DNA of 64,000 nucleotides, from positions 868,001 through 932,000 of the forward strand of contig NZ_RCDI01000001.1 in the NCBI RefSeq assembly GCF_003675875.1, read 5' to 3'. Origin of the DNA: Halostella limicola. Its GTDB lineage: Archaea > Halobacteriota > Halobacteria > Halobacteriales > Natronoarchaeaceae. The position numbers and the translations under genes were made by a program. Shown piece after piece: positions 8,455 through 16,888 of the stretch. The notes under the pieces are model-generated. The model was given only the letters and a program-made list of their open reading frames with translations, ran no database searches and was not told where the DNA came from. Positions within the stretch are counted from its first letter, which is position 1. Every line of letters begins with the position of its first letter.

Positions 8455-10248
8455 ATGAGTACGCTGACGTGGGTGCTCGCCGGCATTATCGCCTACTGGT
8501 TCGCGGTCCTGCTGCTTCGCCGTCAGGGATGGCTCCCGGAGTACGTCGGGACGCAGGGCCCAATCATGACCCTCCACACGAAGCGCGGTCGGGCGTTCCT
8601 GGACCGCCTTTCCGCCCCGAAGCGCTTCTGGCGGGCGTGGGCGAACTTCGGCATCGGCACCGCCGTCGTCCTGATGGTCGGATCGTTCCTGTTCCTGCTT
8701 TTCGGCGCGTTCGCCGCGCTCCAGCAGACGGAGGCGACGGCGGTCAACCAGCCCCGCAACGTCCTGGTGATCCCCGGCGTCAACGACTTCCTCCCGCTGT
8801 CGGCCGCGCCGGAGATCGTCGCCGGCCTGCTTGTCGGCCTCGTCGTCCACGAGGGCGGGCACGGCCTGCTCTGTCGCGTCGAGGACATCGACATCGACTC
8901 GATGGGGCTGGCCTTCTTCACGATCATCCCGGTCGGCGCGTTCGTCGAACCCGACGAGGAGAGCCAGCGCGAGGCCGACCGCGGCGCCCGGACCCGGATG
9001 TTCGCGGCGGGCGTCACCAACAACTTCGCGGTCACGATACTCGCGTTCGCGCTGCTTTTCGGCCCCGTCATCGGCTCAATCGGCGTGGCGTCGGGCGCGG
9101 CCGTCGGCGCGAGCCTCCCGGGGTCGCCGGCCGACGCCGCGGAGATCGATAACGGCGACCGCATCACCGCCGTCGACGGTCAGCCGGTCGAGTCGAACGG
9201 CGACCTCGACGCGGTGCTCGAAAACGCCTCCGACCGCGAGGTGAGCGTCGAGATTAACGGCGAGGAGACCCGCACCGTCGAGCGCTCCCTGCTCGTGACC
9301 GCGGTCACGCCGGACGGGCCGGCGGACCTGCAGCGCGGCGAGACGGTCCGCGCGGTCAACGGGACGGAGGTGTACACCGAGCGGGCCTTCGAGGACGCCG
9401 TCGCCGAGCGCGAGGTCGTGCGCCTGACCGTGCAGGCGAACGGCTCCGACTCGGTCCGGGAGACGACGTTCCCCGCCGGCGCGTACGTCCACGTCGCCGA
9501 GGACGGGCCGCTCAGCGGGACCGACGCGTCGGCCGGCGACGGCGTCGTGATCGTCCGGATGAACGACCAGCGGATCGCCTCGCTGTCGGACCTCCACGAC
9601 TGGGCCGACGACACGTCGCCCGGCGACGAGGTGTCGATGGTCGCCTACCGGAACGGGAGCCGCGAGACGTACAACTTCACCCTCGGCGAGCACCCGACCG
9701 AGGATATCGGGTTCATCGGGGTCACCCGCCAGGCGCAGGGGATGACCGGCACCTCGGTCAGCGACTTCGGGATCCGGACGTACCCGTCCCAGCAGTACCT
9801 CGCGCTCCTGGGCGGTGAGGGCGACGGCCCGAACTTCGGCGGCCCCGTCGGGTCGTTCTTCGGGAAGATCGTCGTCACGCTGTTCCTGCCGCTGGGGTCG
9901 CTGGCGCTCCCGAGCTTCCCGTTCCCGTTCGCCGGGTTCACGCCCAACATCACGAACTTCTTCGTCGTGCAGGGGCCGCTGTCGGTCCTCGGCGGCGGCG
10001 TGTTCACGCTGGCGAACGTGCTGTTCTGGACCGGCTGGATCAACGTCCAGCTGGGCTTTTTCAACTGCATCCCGGCGTTCCCGCTCGACGGCGGGCGCAT
10101 CCTCAGAACCGGGACCGAGGCCGTCGTCTCGCGGCTTCCGATCTCCTCGACGCACGAGCTCACCAGAACCGTGACGACGACGGTGGGCCTGACGATGTTC
10201 GTCGCGTTCCTCCTGCTGGTGTTCGGGCCGCAGCTCGTCTCGGGGTAG
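8455..10248 (+). CDS. site-2 protease (M50) with PDZ-like repeats
   Basis: A 597-residue membrane protease. The zinc motif HEGGH lies near residue 131 and the distal ligand motif FPLDGGRI near residue 540, each in a hydrophobic segment. The intervening ~330 residues face outside and hold PDZ-like modules: ADAAEIDNGDRITAVDGQPV, ADLQRGETVRAVNGTEV and GVVIVRMNDQRIASLSDL, each followed by an alpha/beta pattern. This large archaeal subgroup, with PDZ domains between the two catalytic motifs, probably does regulated intramembrane proteolysis or surface quality control. It follows lysS by 50 bp on the same strand. Confidence 0.9.
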   Translation: MSTLTWVLAGIIAYWFAVLLLRRQGWLPEYVGTQGPIMTLHTKRGRAFLDRLSAPKRFWRAWANFGIGTAVVLMVGSFLFLLFGAFAALQQTEATAVNQPRNVLVIPGVNDFLPLSAAPEIVAGLLVGLVVHEGGHGLLCRVEDIDIDSMGLAFFTIIPVGAFVEPDEESQREADRGARTRMFAAGVTNNFAVTILAFALLFGPVIGSIGVASGAAVGASLPGSPADAAEIDNGDRITAVDGQPVESNGDLDAVLENASDREVSVEINGEETRTVERSLLVTAVTPDGPADLQRGETVRAVNGTEVYTERAFEDAVAEREVVRLTVQANGSDSVRETTFPAGAYVHVAEDGPLSGTDASAGDGVVIVRMNDQRIASLSDLHDWADDTSPGDEVSMVAYRNGSRETYNFTLGEHPTEDIGFIGVTRQAQGMTGTSVSDFGIRTYPSQQYLALLGGEGDGPNFGGPVGSFFGKIVVTLFLPLGSLALPSFPFPFAGFTPNITNFFVVQGPLSVLGGGVFTLANVLFWTGWINVQLGFFNCIPAFPLDGGRILRTGTEAVVSRLPISSTHELTRTVTTTVGLTMFVAFLLLVFGPQLVSG

Positions 10249-10291
10249 TAAGAGCGGGTCTCTCCCGGTGCGCCGCCGTCGCGCGGCCCCG

Positions 10292-10810
10292 CTACTCCTC
10301 GTCGAGGCCGTGGCGCGAGTTGAACTCCTCGGGCGTCTCCCCGATGCGCTCGAACTCGTCGAAGTAGTGCTCGTGGTGGCGGACCATCTGCTCGACGATC
10401 CAGGCGCTGAACTCCTCGTCGAACCGCCAGCTCTCTGCCCGCGACGGCACGTCGAAGCGCTCGTCGGTGGCGAAGCCGACGTACACGTGGTAGAAGCCGA
10501 GGATCACGTCCGCGAAGTCCTTGGCCTTGTCCGCGCTCTCCTCCCGTTTCTCGGCCAGCTCCTCGCGACCGCTCTCGGTGAGCTCGAAGTACTTCCGGTC
10601 CGGTTCGTCCTCGCGTTCGATCCGCTCCGCCCACCCCTTCTCCTCGAACTTGTAGAGGATGGGGTAGACGGAGCCGTACGACGGCTCCCAGTGGCCGCCG
10701 CTTATCTCCTCTATCTCCTTCAGGATCTCGTAGCCGTACCGGGGCTTCTCGTCCAGCAGTTCGAGCACGAGATACGAGATCAGGCCTTTCGGCGGGCCGC
10801 TCTTCCGCAT
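10292..10810 (-). CDS. PadR-family transcriptional regulator
   Basis: A 172-residue protein with the PadR winged helix at the N-terminus: GLISYLVLELLDEKPRYGYE, then SYGSVYPILYKFEEKGW and the hairpin wing RKYFELTESGREEL. The C-terminal part is a charged helical dimerisation arm. PadR proteins usually repress a nearby or divergent gene in response to small ligands. The start at 10810 (MRKSGPPKG) is where the conserved fold begins; the longer upstream reading is Arg/Pro-rich and not credible. The neighbouring small membrane protein gene (10878-11174), on the same strand, may be linked. Confidence 0.88.
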   Translation of the reverse strand: MRKSGPPKGLISYLVLELLDEKPRYGYEILKEIEEISGGHWEPSYGSVYPILYKFEEKGWAERIEREDEPDRKYFELTESGREELAEKREESADKAKDFADVILGFYHVYVGFATDERFDVPSRAESWRFDEEFSAWIVEQMVRHHEHYFDEFERIGETPEEFNSRHGLDEE

Positions 10811-10877
10811 TGGCGGGGACTTCCGGTGGTGACCGTGAAAGGGTTTCGGTCGCCCGCTCCGTCGCGATCGGGAGCGG

Positions 10878-11174
10878 TCACGCGTCCGCGTCGGCCTCGG
10901 CGGCGTCGCCCCTGCCGTCCTCGGAGAGCTGGATCGCACGACGGACGACGTACAGGAGCACGAGGGCGCTTCCCACCGCCAGCACGAACTGCCCGGCGAC
11001 CGCGAACAGCCCGGCGAACACCGAGCGCCCGAGCAGGGCGGCGATCCCGAGGGGGACGAGCGCCACCCCGCCGGCGAGCGCGATCAGCTTCGCGATCGGT
11101 ATCGCCTCGTACGCCAGTCGGTCGAAGTCGAGCTCGCCGGTCGTCGGATCGATGAAGAGCGGCGTGGAGGGCAT
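10878..11174 (-). CDS. small two-helix membrane protein, unknown function
   Basis: A 98-residue protein with a soluble N-terminus (MPSTPLFIDPTTGELDFDRL), two hydrophobic helices at about residues 30-50 and 55-80, and an acidic tail. No motif is recognisable. It lies 67 bp upstream of the PadR gene on the same strand. The high charge of the ends and haloarchaeal-style composition support a real gene. Confidence 0.6.
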   Translation of the reverse strand: MPSTPLFIDPTTGELDFDRLAYEAIPIAKLIALAGGVALVPLGIAALLGRSVFAGLFAVAGQFVLAVGSALVLLYVVRRAIQLSEDGRGDAAEADADA

Positions 11175-11302
11175 CGGACAACGGTTGCGACGGCTCCGGT
11201 ATCAACGTTGTTACTTCTCGCGCCGCGACACGTCCCCGCGATCGGTCCCGGCGGCGCGGCGAAACGGTAAGGTCCTTACTCCGGCCGTCCGAACGAGCGC
11301 GC

Positions 11303-13051
11303 ATGGACCGACGGGATCCCCCGCCGACGGAAGAGGGCTGGTACGTGCTCCACGACCTCCGGACGATCGACTGGGACGCCTGGCGTGCCGCCCCGGACCG
11401 CGAGCGAGAGCGCGCCCTGGAGGAGGGCGTCGAGTACCTCGAAGCCGTCGAGGGCGTCGACGCGGACCGCGGCGACTCCGCCGTCTTCAGCGTCGTCGGC
11501 CACAAGGCCGACCTCATGTTCGTCCACCTGCGCCCGACCATGAGCGACCTCGACGCGCTCGAACGCGAGTTCGAGGGGACGGCCTTCGCCGGGTTCACCG
11601 AGCAGTCGAGCTCCTACGTCTCGGTCACCGAGGCGTCGGGCTACACCGAGCGTGCCCGCGACTACTTCGAGGGGGAGGTCGACGACGATTCCGGTCTCGC
11701 GCAGTACATCCGGGCGCGCATCCACCCGGGGCTTCCCGAGGACGGCTACGTCAGCTTCTACCCGATGAGCAAGCGCCGGGACCCCGAGTACAACTGGTAC
11801 GACCTGCCGTTCGACGAGCGCGCCGAGCACATGGCCGACCACGGCGACATCGGCCGTGACTACGCCGGCAAGGTGAACCAGATCATCACCGGCAGCGTCG
11901 GCTTCGACGACTGGGAGTGGGGCGTCACGCTGTTCGCCGACGACCCGACGGACATCAAGGACCTGCTGTACGAGATGCGCTTCGACCCCTCCTCGTCGAA
12001 GTTCGCGGAGTTCGGCCAGTTCTACTTCGGCCGGCGGTTCCCGCCGGCGGACCTCGACGCCTTCCTCGCCGGCGAGAAAGTGCCGACGGACGACGGCGCC
12101 GACGAGTCGGCGGCGAGCGACGCCGGGTCGAAGCTCCGCGACGAACTCGACGCGCTCGGCGTCGACGCCGACGCGCCCGAGGGATCGCACGGTCTCGTGC
12201 TCCGCTCGGACGCCGACGCCGAGACGGTCCGCGAGGAGGTCGACGGCCTCCGCGGCAACTTCGAGCACTACGACACGCACGTCCTGACCGAGGTCCGCGA
12301 GGACGGGGACGGCACCGCGGTCGTCTCCGTCTGGGAGACCGAGAGCGCCGCCGACACCGCCCGGGGCTTCCTCGAGGACCTGCCGGGCGTCACCGAGACC
12401 ACGGCGGGGCCGCTCGACGGCGACGGGGCGACGACGACCCAGTCCGGCGGCGCGGACGACGGCGCCGACGCCATCCGCGACGAACTGGACGACCTCGACA
12501 TCTACGCCGGCCAGCCCCGCGGCGAGGACGTGTACGCGCTGGTGCTGTACACCGAGGCCGACCCCGACGACCTGCACGGCGAGGTCGAGGACCTCCGGGA
12601 CGGCTTCGACCGCTACGACACCCACGTCAAGACCGCCGTCTACGCCGCCGACGGCGCTGAGGCGGCCGTCGTCTCCATCTGGGACACCGCCGACGCCGCC
12701 GACACCGCCAGCGACTTCCTCTCGGACCTGCCCGGGATCGTCCGACAGGCAGGCGACGATGGCACCTCCGGGTTCGGCACGATGGGGATGTTCTACACCG
12801 TCAAGCCCGAACACCGCGACGACTTCGTCGAGAAGTTCGGCGCCGTCGGCGACGTGCTCGCGGACATGGACGGCCACCGCGCGACGCATCTCTACGCGAA
12901 CCGCGAGGACGAGAACGACATGTTCATCGCCAGCCGCTGGGACTCGAAGGAGGACTGCATGGACTTCTTCCGCAGCGACGCCTTCGCCGACACCGTCGAC
13001 TGGGGTCGCGACGTCCTCGCGGACCGACCGCGGCACGTGTTCCTCGCGTAA
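11303..13051 (+). CDS. pitA: PitA-type chlorite-dismutase/HemQ family protein fused to an ABM domain
   Basis: A 582-residue fusion. Residues 1-260 are a Cld/HemQ-family haem-binding domain with YPMSKRRDPEYNWYDLPF (the Tyr of NWY aligns with the catalytic Tyr of coproheme decarboxylase), HGDIGRDYAGKVNQI and GSVGFDDWEWGVTLF. Residues ~277-369 and ~390-484 are two copies of one ~90-residue repeat (DELDALG... / DELDDLD..., each with YDTHV and DTA...FL..LPG). Residues ~493-582 form an antibiotic-biosynthesis-monooxygenase domain (GMFYTVKPEHRDDF...). PitA of Haloferax volcanii is the named prototype of the Cld-ABM fusion. Coproheme decarboxylation is the likely activity, by inference from retained residues. 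Confidence 0.88.
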   Translation: MDRRDPPPTEEGWYVLHDLRTIDWDAWRAAPDRERERALEEGVEYLEAVEGVDADRGDSAVFSVVGHKADLMFVHLRPTMSDLDALEREFEGTAFAGFTEQSSSYVSVTEASGYTERARDYFEGEVDDDSGLAQYIRARIHPGLPEDGYVSFYPMSKRRDPEYNWYDLPFDERAEHMADHGDIGRDYAGKVNQIITGSVGFDDWEWGVTLFADDPTDIKDLLYEMRFDPSSSKFAEFGQFYFGRRFPPADLDAFLAGEKVPTDDGADESAASDAGSKLRDELDALGVDADAPEGSHGLVLRSDADAETVREEVDGLRGNFEHYDTHVLTEVREDGDGTAVVSVWETESAADTARGFLEDLPGVTETTAGPLDGDGATTTQSGGADDGADAIRDELDDLDIYAGQPRGEDVYALVLYTEADPDDLHGEVEDLRDGFDRYDTHVKTAVYAADGAEAAVVSIWDTADAADTASDFLSDLPGIVRQAGDDGTSGFGTMGMFYTVKPEHRDDFVEKFGAVGDVLADMDGHRATHLYANREDENDMFIASRWDSKEDCMDFFRSDAFADTVDWGRDVLADRPRHVFLA

Positions 13052-13072
13052 CGCGACCTTCTACGCTGCACG

Positions 13073-13352
13073 GTGACGAGCGGTCCGCCGTAGGCGGACA
13101 CGCTCGCGAAACTCGGCAAAAGCTCGACCAAAATCGCTGCGTCGTCTGCCCGCGGGCCGCCGGCCCGCTTGCACGGTCCGAGGCGGCTTTGCCGCCTCGC
13201 TACTCCCGTCGCAGCGCCGAGGCGCTGCGGCGGTCGCTCCTCGGACCGCTCGCTCGTTCGCTTTGCCCACTCGCTCGCGGGTGCATCGCTTGACGATAGC
13301 CTGCCCTTCCCCGGGTTGCGCGGCGCTCGGCGCACGGCTTCACGCCGCGCTC
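13073..13352 (+). repeat. dispersed palindrome-rich non-coding repeat, copy 1
   Basis: This fills the 307-bp gap between convergent pitA and the DUF1508 gene; I see no gene in it. It begins gtgacgagcggtccgcc and ends around cgctcggcgcacggc...ccgcgctcc, and reappears inverted at 32872-33073. Shared blocks include ctcggcaaaagctcga, cttgacgatagcctgccc and gcgcggcgctcggcgc. The variable middle holds four near-perfect hairpins: 13083-13099 (7-bp stem, gta loop), 13152-13168 (7 bp, gcc), 13180-13198 (8 bp, ttt) and 13210-13229 (8 bp). Function unknown; it could also serve as a bidirectional terminator. Confidence 0.8.
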
Positions 13353-13358
13353 CAGGTC

Positions 13359-13934
13359 CTACTCCTTGCCGGGGTCGAGTTCGACCGCCGCGCCGGGCGC
13401 GTTCGCCTTCACGCTCTGGAGGCCCTGCTCGGCCTTCTGCTTCGAGGAGTAGCCCTCGCCGCTGTCGGCGATGATGTTGCCGTTGTCGTGGCGGAGCCGC
13501 CAGCGCCAGTCGCCCGCCCTGTCGCGGAACAGCTGGAAGCGCGCCTTCGAGTCCTCGAAGGTCGGCTGCTCGTCGCCCAGCGGGTCGTCCGGGAGCGCCT
13601 CCGCGATCTCCGCCTCGCTGACCGACTCGCCCGTCTCCGCGGGCTCGACGTGCTCGGCCATGTCGGCGGTCTCGACCGCCTCGTCTATCTCCGTCGGCGG
13701 CTCGCCCGGCCTGCTCGGCGGGGCCTCGTCGCTCTCGGCATCGTCTCGGGCGTCGAGTTCGGCGTCGCCGCGCTCGGCTTCCACCACGTCGGTGACCGCC
13801 CGCAGGAGCCCCTCGACGCCCGGGGCCGACAGTTCGGCCGTCGCGGCGTCGCCGCCCTCGCCGGACAGTTCCAGTTCGTCCTCGTCGACGTCGATCTCCA
13901 GCGTCGCCGTGACCCTGACGGTGTCCTCGGCCAT
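13359..13934 (-). CDS. DUF1508 (YegP-like) domain protein
   Basis: A 191-residue acidic protein. The first ~125 residues are low complexity and Glu/Asp/Ala-rich, with ATLEIDVDEDELELSG at the start. The C-terminal ~60 residues are a DUF1508/YegP domain: FQLFRDRAGDWRWRLRHDNG followed by IIADSGEGYSSKQKAEQGLQ and SVKANAPGA. This small alpha-beta domain is widespread and of unknown function. The start is the ATG at 13934, where the acidic haloarchaeal sequence begins. Convergent with pitA. Confidence 0.82.
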   Translation of the reverse strand: MAEDTVRVTATLEIDVDEDELELSGEGGDAATAELSAPGVEGLLRAVTDVVEAERGDAELDARDDAESDEAPPSRPGEPPTEIDEAVETADMAEHVEPAETGESVSEAEIAEALPDDPLGDEQPTFEDSKARFQLFRDRAGDWRWRLRHDNGNIIADSGEGYSSKQKAEQGLQSVKANAPGAAVELDPGKE

Positions 13935-14054
13935 GCTCCGACGTACCACGACAGTGGGGTTAACCGTTGGCCCGCCGCGAAGCGCGGGGCGGAAGTGAAA
14001 ATAGTCCGGTCGGTCACGGCTCAGTCGAGGGGTTTCGATCGGAAACGAGGGGGT

Positions 14055-14204
14055 TCGCGACGAGGCGCTCGGCCGATCAATCTCCCGCACAGAAGTGCCG
14101 CGGATCGCGGCCTCGCGACGAGACGCTCGGCCGATCAATCCCCGGCAAAAAAGCGCGCGAGATCACGGACTCACGATGAAACGCTCGTCCGGTTAATCTC
14201 CCGC
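14055..14204. repeat. 58-bp tandem repeat, about 2.6 units, overlapping the end of the aldo/keto reductase gene
   Basis: A ~34-bp core (tcgcgacgaggcgctcgg, then ccgatcaatctcccgc) occurs at 14055, 14113 and 14171, an exact 58-bp period. The last unit contains the final codons and stop of the aldo/keto reductase on the minus strand, so the array looks like tandem duplication of that gene's 3' end. Units 1 and 2 differ at few positions; unit 3 is more diverged. A weak fourth unit may exist near 14015. The whole 13935-14192 gap holds only this. Confidence 0.8.
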
Positions 14205-15251
14205 GCTCACCTTCTCTATCCCCGCCGACTCGATGTCCTCGCCGTCGACCGACGACCGGAGGCTGTCCATGCCGTCGTCGCGGTCGACGCCGAAGTTGTC
14301 CTCGTGAAGGTCGGCGACGCGGGCCATCTCCTCGTCGCTGAGGGCCGGCGTGTCGGGGGCGGCCGCCCACTCGTCGACGTCTTCGGCGGTGCGGAAGGTG
14401 GGCGTGACGGAGGCGACGGCGTCATGGCCGAGGAGCCACTGGATGGCCGCCTGTCCCATGGTGCGCTCGCCGTCCCGCTCCAGGAAGCGGAGCGCGTCGA
14501 CTTTCTCCCATCCCGTCTCGTACCACTCGTCGGGGCGGTAGGCGCGGTGGTCGCCCTCGCCGAGTTCGGTGTCGGGGGTGACCTGCTCGTTCAGCAGGCC
14601 GGAGGAGTGCGGGACGCGCGGGATCAGGCTGGTGTCGGCGTCGAGTTCCTCGATGGTGTCGAGGAAGTGCTGGCCCGGCATCTGTTCGAGGACGTTGAAC
14701 ACGACCTGCACGGCGTCGAACTCCTCCTCGATAGCGCGGTCGCCCTCGGCGAGCCAGCCGATCGAGGGGCCGAGCGCCCACCCGATGGCGTCGACGGTGC
14801 CGGCCTCGCGGAGCTCGTCGAGCGCTTCGAGCACGTCCTCGTCCACCTCGTCGACGTTGGCGTTGTGGAGCATAAGCACGTCGACGTAGTCCATGTCGAG
14901 GCGGTCGAGGCTGCGCTCGACGGCGGTGTGGATCCACTCGCCGTCCATCCGCTTCGGAAGTTCGCCGTGGCCGGCCTGCGGGTTGTTGTAGAAGTCGTAT
15001 CCGACCTTCGTGCTCACCGTCACCTCGTCGCGGTGCTCCGCGAGGGCGCGGCCGACGAGCTCCTCGCTGTCGCCGTGGCCGTACACGTCGCCCGTGTCGA
15101 AGAACGTGATCCCGCGGTCGACGGCGTGCTGGAGCATCTCGACGGCCTGCTCCTCGGATCGGTCGCCCCACCAGTCCGTGCCGACGACCCACGCGCCGAA
15201 GCCGACTTCGCTGACCTCGACGCCCGAGTCCCCGAGTTCGCGGTGTTGCAT
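14193..15251 (-). CDS. aldo/keto reductase
   Basis: A 352-residue NADPH-dependent oxidoreductase of the (beta/alpha)8 aldo/keto reductase superfamily. The catalytic tetrad is visible: Asp52 and Tyr57 in FDTGDVYGHGDSEE, Lys82 in STKVGYD and His129 in VLMLHNAN. The N-terminus MQHRELGDSGVEVSEVGFGA is the standard start of the bacterial/archaeal AKR group. Physiological substrate unknown. Its 3' end lies in a tandem repeat array. Confidence 0.93.
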   Translation of the reverse strand: MQHRELGDSGVEVSEVGFGAWVVGTDWWGDRSEEQAVEMLQHAVDRGITFFDTGDVYGHGDSEELVGRALAEHRDEVTVSTKVGYDFYNNPQAGHGELPKRMDGEWIHTAVERSLDRLDMDYVDVLMLHNANVDEVDEDVLEALDELREAGTVDAIGWALGPSIGWLAEGDRAIEEEFDAVQVVFNVLEQMPGQHFLDTIEELDADTSLIPRVPHSSGLLNEQVTPDTELGEGDHRAYRPDEWYETGWEKVDALRFLERDGERTMGQAAIQWLLGHDAVASVTPTFRTAEDVDEWAAAPDTPALSDEEMARVADLHEDNFGVDRDDGMDSLRSSVDGEDIESAGIEKVSAGD

Positions 15252-15374
15252 GCGCGGGTCTTGGTGTAGGATCTACTTATACTGCCTGCTGTCGATGAGC
15301 GACTCCGGTACCGGAAGCGGCGACGCGGTCGCAGCGATGCGTGTCACCCCGGATCGGCGGCTGAATTGGCCGTC

Positions 15375-15794
15375 TCAGGGATCGTATTCGACGGTCGCGG
15401 TTTCGTCCGGGCTCGTCGCGGTTGCGGAGCCGAGCTCCTCGCCGTCGCCCTCGACGGTCACCGTCAGCGGGGTCTCCTCGGTGGTCCCGTCGTCCCTCGG
15501 CGAGACGCTGACCGAGATCGGCGGTTCGACGGAGTCGACCTCGTCGCCGCTCTGCAGGTCGTCCGGGATGACGAGTTCGGCGTCCTGTATCCCGTTGAAC
15601 CTCGGGACCGTGTTCGTCGTGGTTCCGTCGTCGAACTCGGCGGTGCCGGTCCAGGTGCCGGTCGAGTCGATACTGATGGTCACCGTGTCGAACGACTCAC
15701 CGCTGATGACGCCGAGGACGGTTTCGGTGCAGCCGGCGGTGCCGGCGAGTGCGATCCCCGCCGCGCCGAGCGCGGAGCGTCGCGTGAATTCCAT
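15375..15794 (-). CDS. small Tat-exported lipoprotein, unknown function
   Basis: A 139-residue protein starting MEFTRRSALGAAGIALAGTAGC: a twin-Arg motif, hydrophobic stretch and lipobox AGC, so a Tat-exported lipoprotein anchored at Cys22. The mature part is Thr/Asp/Gly-rich beta-strand sequence resembling a single Ig-like domain (FDTVTISIDSTGTWTG..., ending ATVEYDP). No catalytic motif. The AT-rich spacer 15795-15930 upstream is probably a divergent promoter region shared with the acyltransferase gene. Confidence 0.78.
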   Translation of the reverse strand: MEFTRRSALGAAGIALAGTAGCTETVLGVISGESFDTVTISIDSTGTWTGTAEFDDGTTTNTVPRFNGIQDAELVIPDDLQSGDEVDSVEPPISVSVSPRDDGTTEETPLTVTVEGDGEELGSATATSPDETATVEYDP

Positions 15795-15930
15795 ACGCTC
15801 TAGTGAAAGAATTCGTATATCTAAGTTACGGATCTATATTTTCATCGACTATCGCTGCAGAGAGCCGCCCTCTGGCGGGGGATACACACAACCGAATCCA
15901 TATGAACGCCGCACGCGAAACGTGTCGTCA

Positions 15931-16836
15931 ATGACGAAGCGACGCGTCTCGCTCCCCGCGGAGGCCGACGAGGGGGTCACGGCGTTCATCGAGGAGGTCG
16001 ACGACCGCCTGTCGAGCGACGAGGACACCTGTTCGGTCGTGCAGGACGTGCTGGCCGACCTCTACGGGGACCGGGAGGCGCACGAGCGCTGGCAGTCGGG
16101 GAAGCCGGTCTCGAACGCCGAGCGCGTACGGCTGCAGGGGTACGACCCCTGTAACGCGACGCTCGAATCGGAGTACTACGCCGAGAAGGACGAGGAGAAG
16201 TTCGAGCGATCGAAGCACCTCCAGTGGCTCTGGCGACAGTTCGACGCGACGCCGATGGCGGACAACATCGAGTTCGCGCTCCGCTTCCGGCGGATGCTTG
16301 CCGACCACCTCTTCGACGAGTGCGGCGACGGCTGCCGGTTCTTCAAGGGGATCACGTTCACCTACGGCCACAACATCGAGATCGGCGACAACGTCGTCGT
16401 CCACGACGACGTCCACCTCGACGACCGCGGGCGCCTCACCATCGGCGACCGCGTCTCCATCAGCGACGGCGCGCACGTGTACAGCCACGACCACGACGTC
16501 GTCGACCAGACCGCGGTGAAGAACTACCACACGATCATCGAGGACGACGCCCGCGTCACGTACGACTCGATGGTCCGGGCCGGCAACAAGGTCGGGCGAA
16601 ACGCCATCGTCGGTGCGCGCGGCGTCGTCCAGCACGACGTGCCCGCCCACCACATCGCGGTCGGGATGCCCGCCAAGAGCGTGAAGATCAAACCGGGGTG
16701 GGAGGATGTCGCCACGCCGATAGAGCAGGCCAACGAGAACCGCCAGGAGGAGCGCCGCATCGAGTACGAACTCGACGACGACCTGGAGGTCTTCGACGAG
16801 TTCGAACGGGATCTCTCGCCGCCGAACGAGCAGTAG
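15931..16836 (+). CDS. hexapeptide-repeat (left-handed beta-helix) acyltransferase
   Basis: A 301-residue protein. Residues ~130-255 have the hexapeptide pattern of LbH acyltransferases: FTYGHNIEIGDNVVVHDDV, RLTIGDRVSISDGAHVYSHD, and GNKVGRNAIVGARGVVQHDV, with AVGMPAKSVK as in CatB/maltose O-acetyltransferase relatives. The N-terminal ~110 residues are helical and charged and match no domain I know. It probably acetylates a sugar, perhaps in surface polysaccharide or glycan synthesis, though nothing adjacent confirms it. The ATG at 15931 follows an AT-rich promoter region. Confidence 0.85.
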   Translation: MTKRRVSLPAEADEGVTAFIEEVDDRLSSDEDTCSVVQDVLADLYGDREAHERWQSGKPVSNAERVRLQGYDPCNATLESEYYAEKDEEKFERSKHLQWLWRQFDATPMADNIEFALRFRRMLADHLFDECGDGCRFFKGITFTYGHNIEIGDNVVVHDDVHLDDRGRLTIGDRVSISDGAHVYSHDHDVVDQTAVKNYHTIIEDDARVTYDSMVRAGNKVGRNAIVGARGVVQHDVPAHHIAVGMPAKSVKIKPGWEDVATPIEQANENRQEERRIEYELDDDLEVFDEFERDLSPPNEQ

Positions 16837-16888
16837 ATTCCGCTTATTGGGAGGAAGTATTATACCCGGGAGCCGCCTATCACAGGCC

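Noticed and set aside
6743-8455. Long open frame (570 codons) on the strand opposite lysS
   Set aside because: Its codons mirror lysS, its composition is a Val/Leu/Arg/Asp mix typical of GC-rich antisense frames, and lysS is certain.
14055-14204. Tandem repeats considered as a CRISPR array
   Set aside because: Only three units, spacers of ~24 bp that are themselves similar, and overlap with a gene end; no cas genes seen.
13263-15269. 668-codon plus-strand frame across the repeat, DUF1508 and aldo/keto reductase genes
   Set aside because: It passes antisense through two genes with clear motifs; long open frames are expected at this G+C content.
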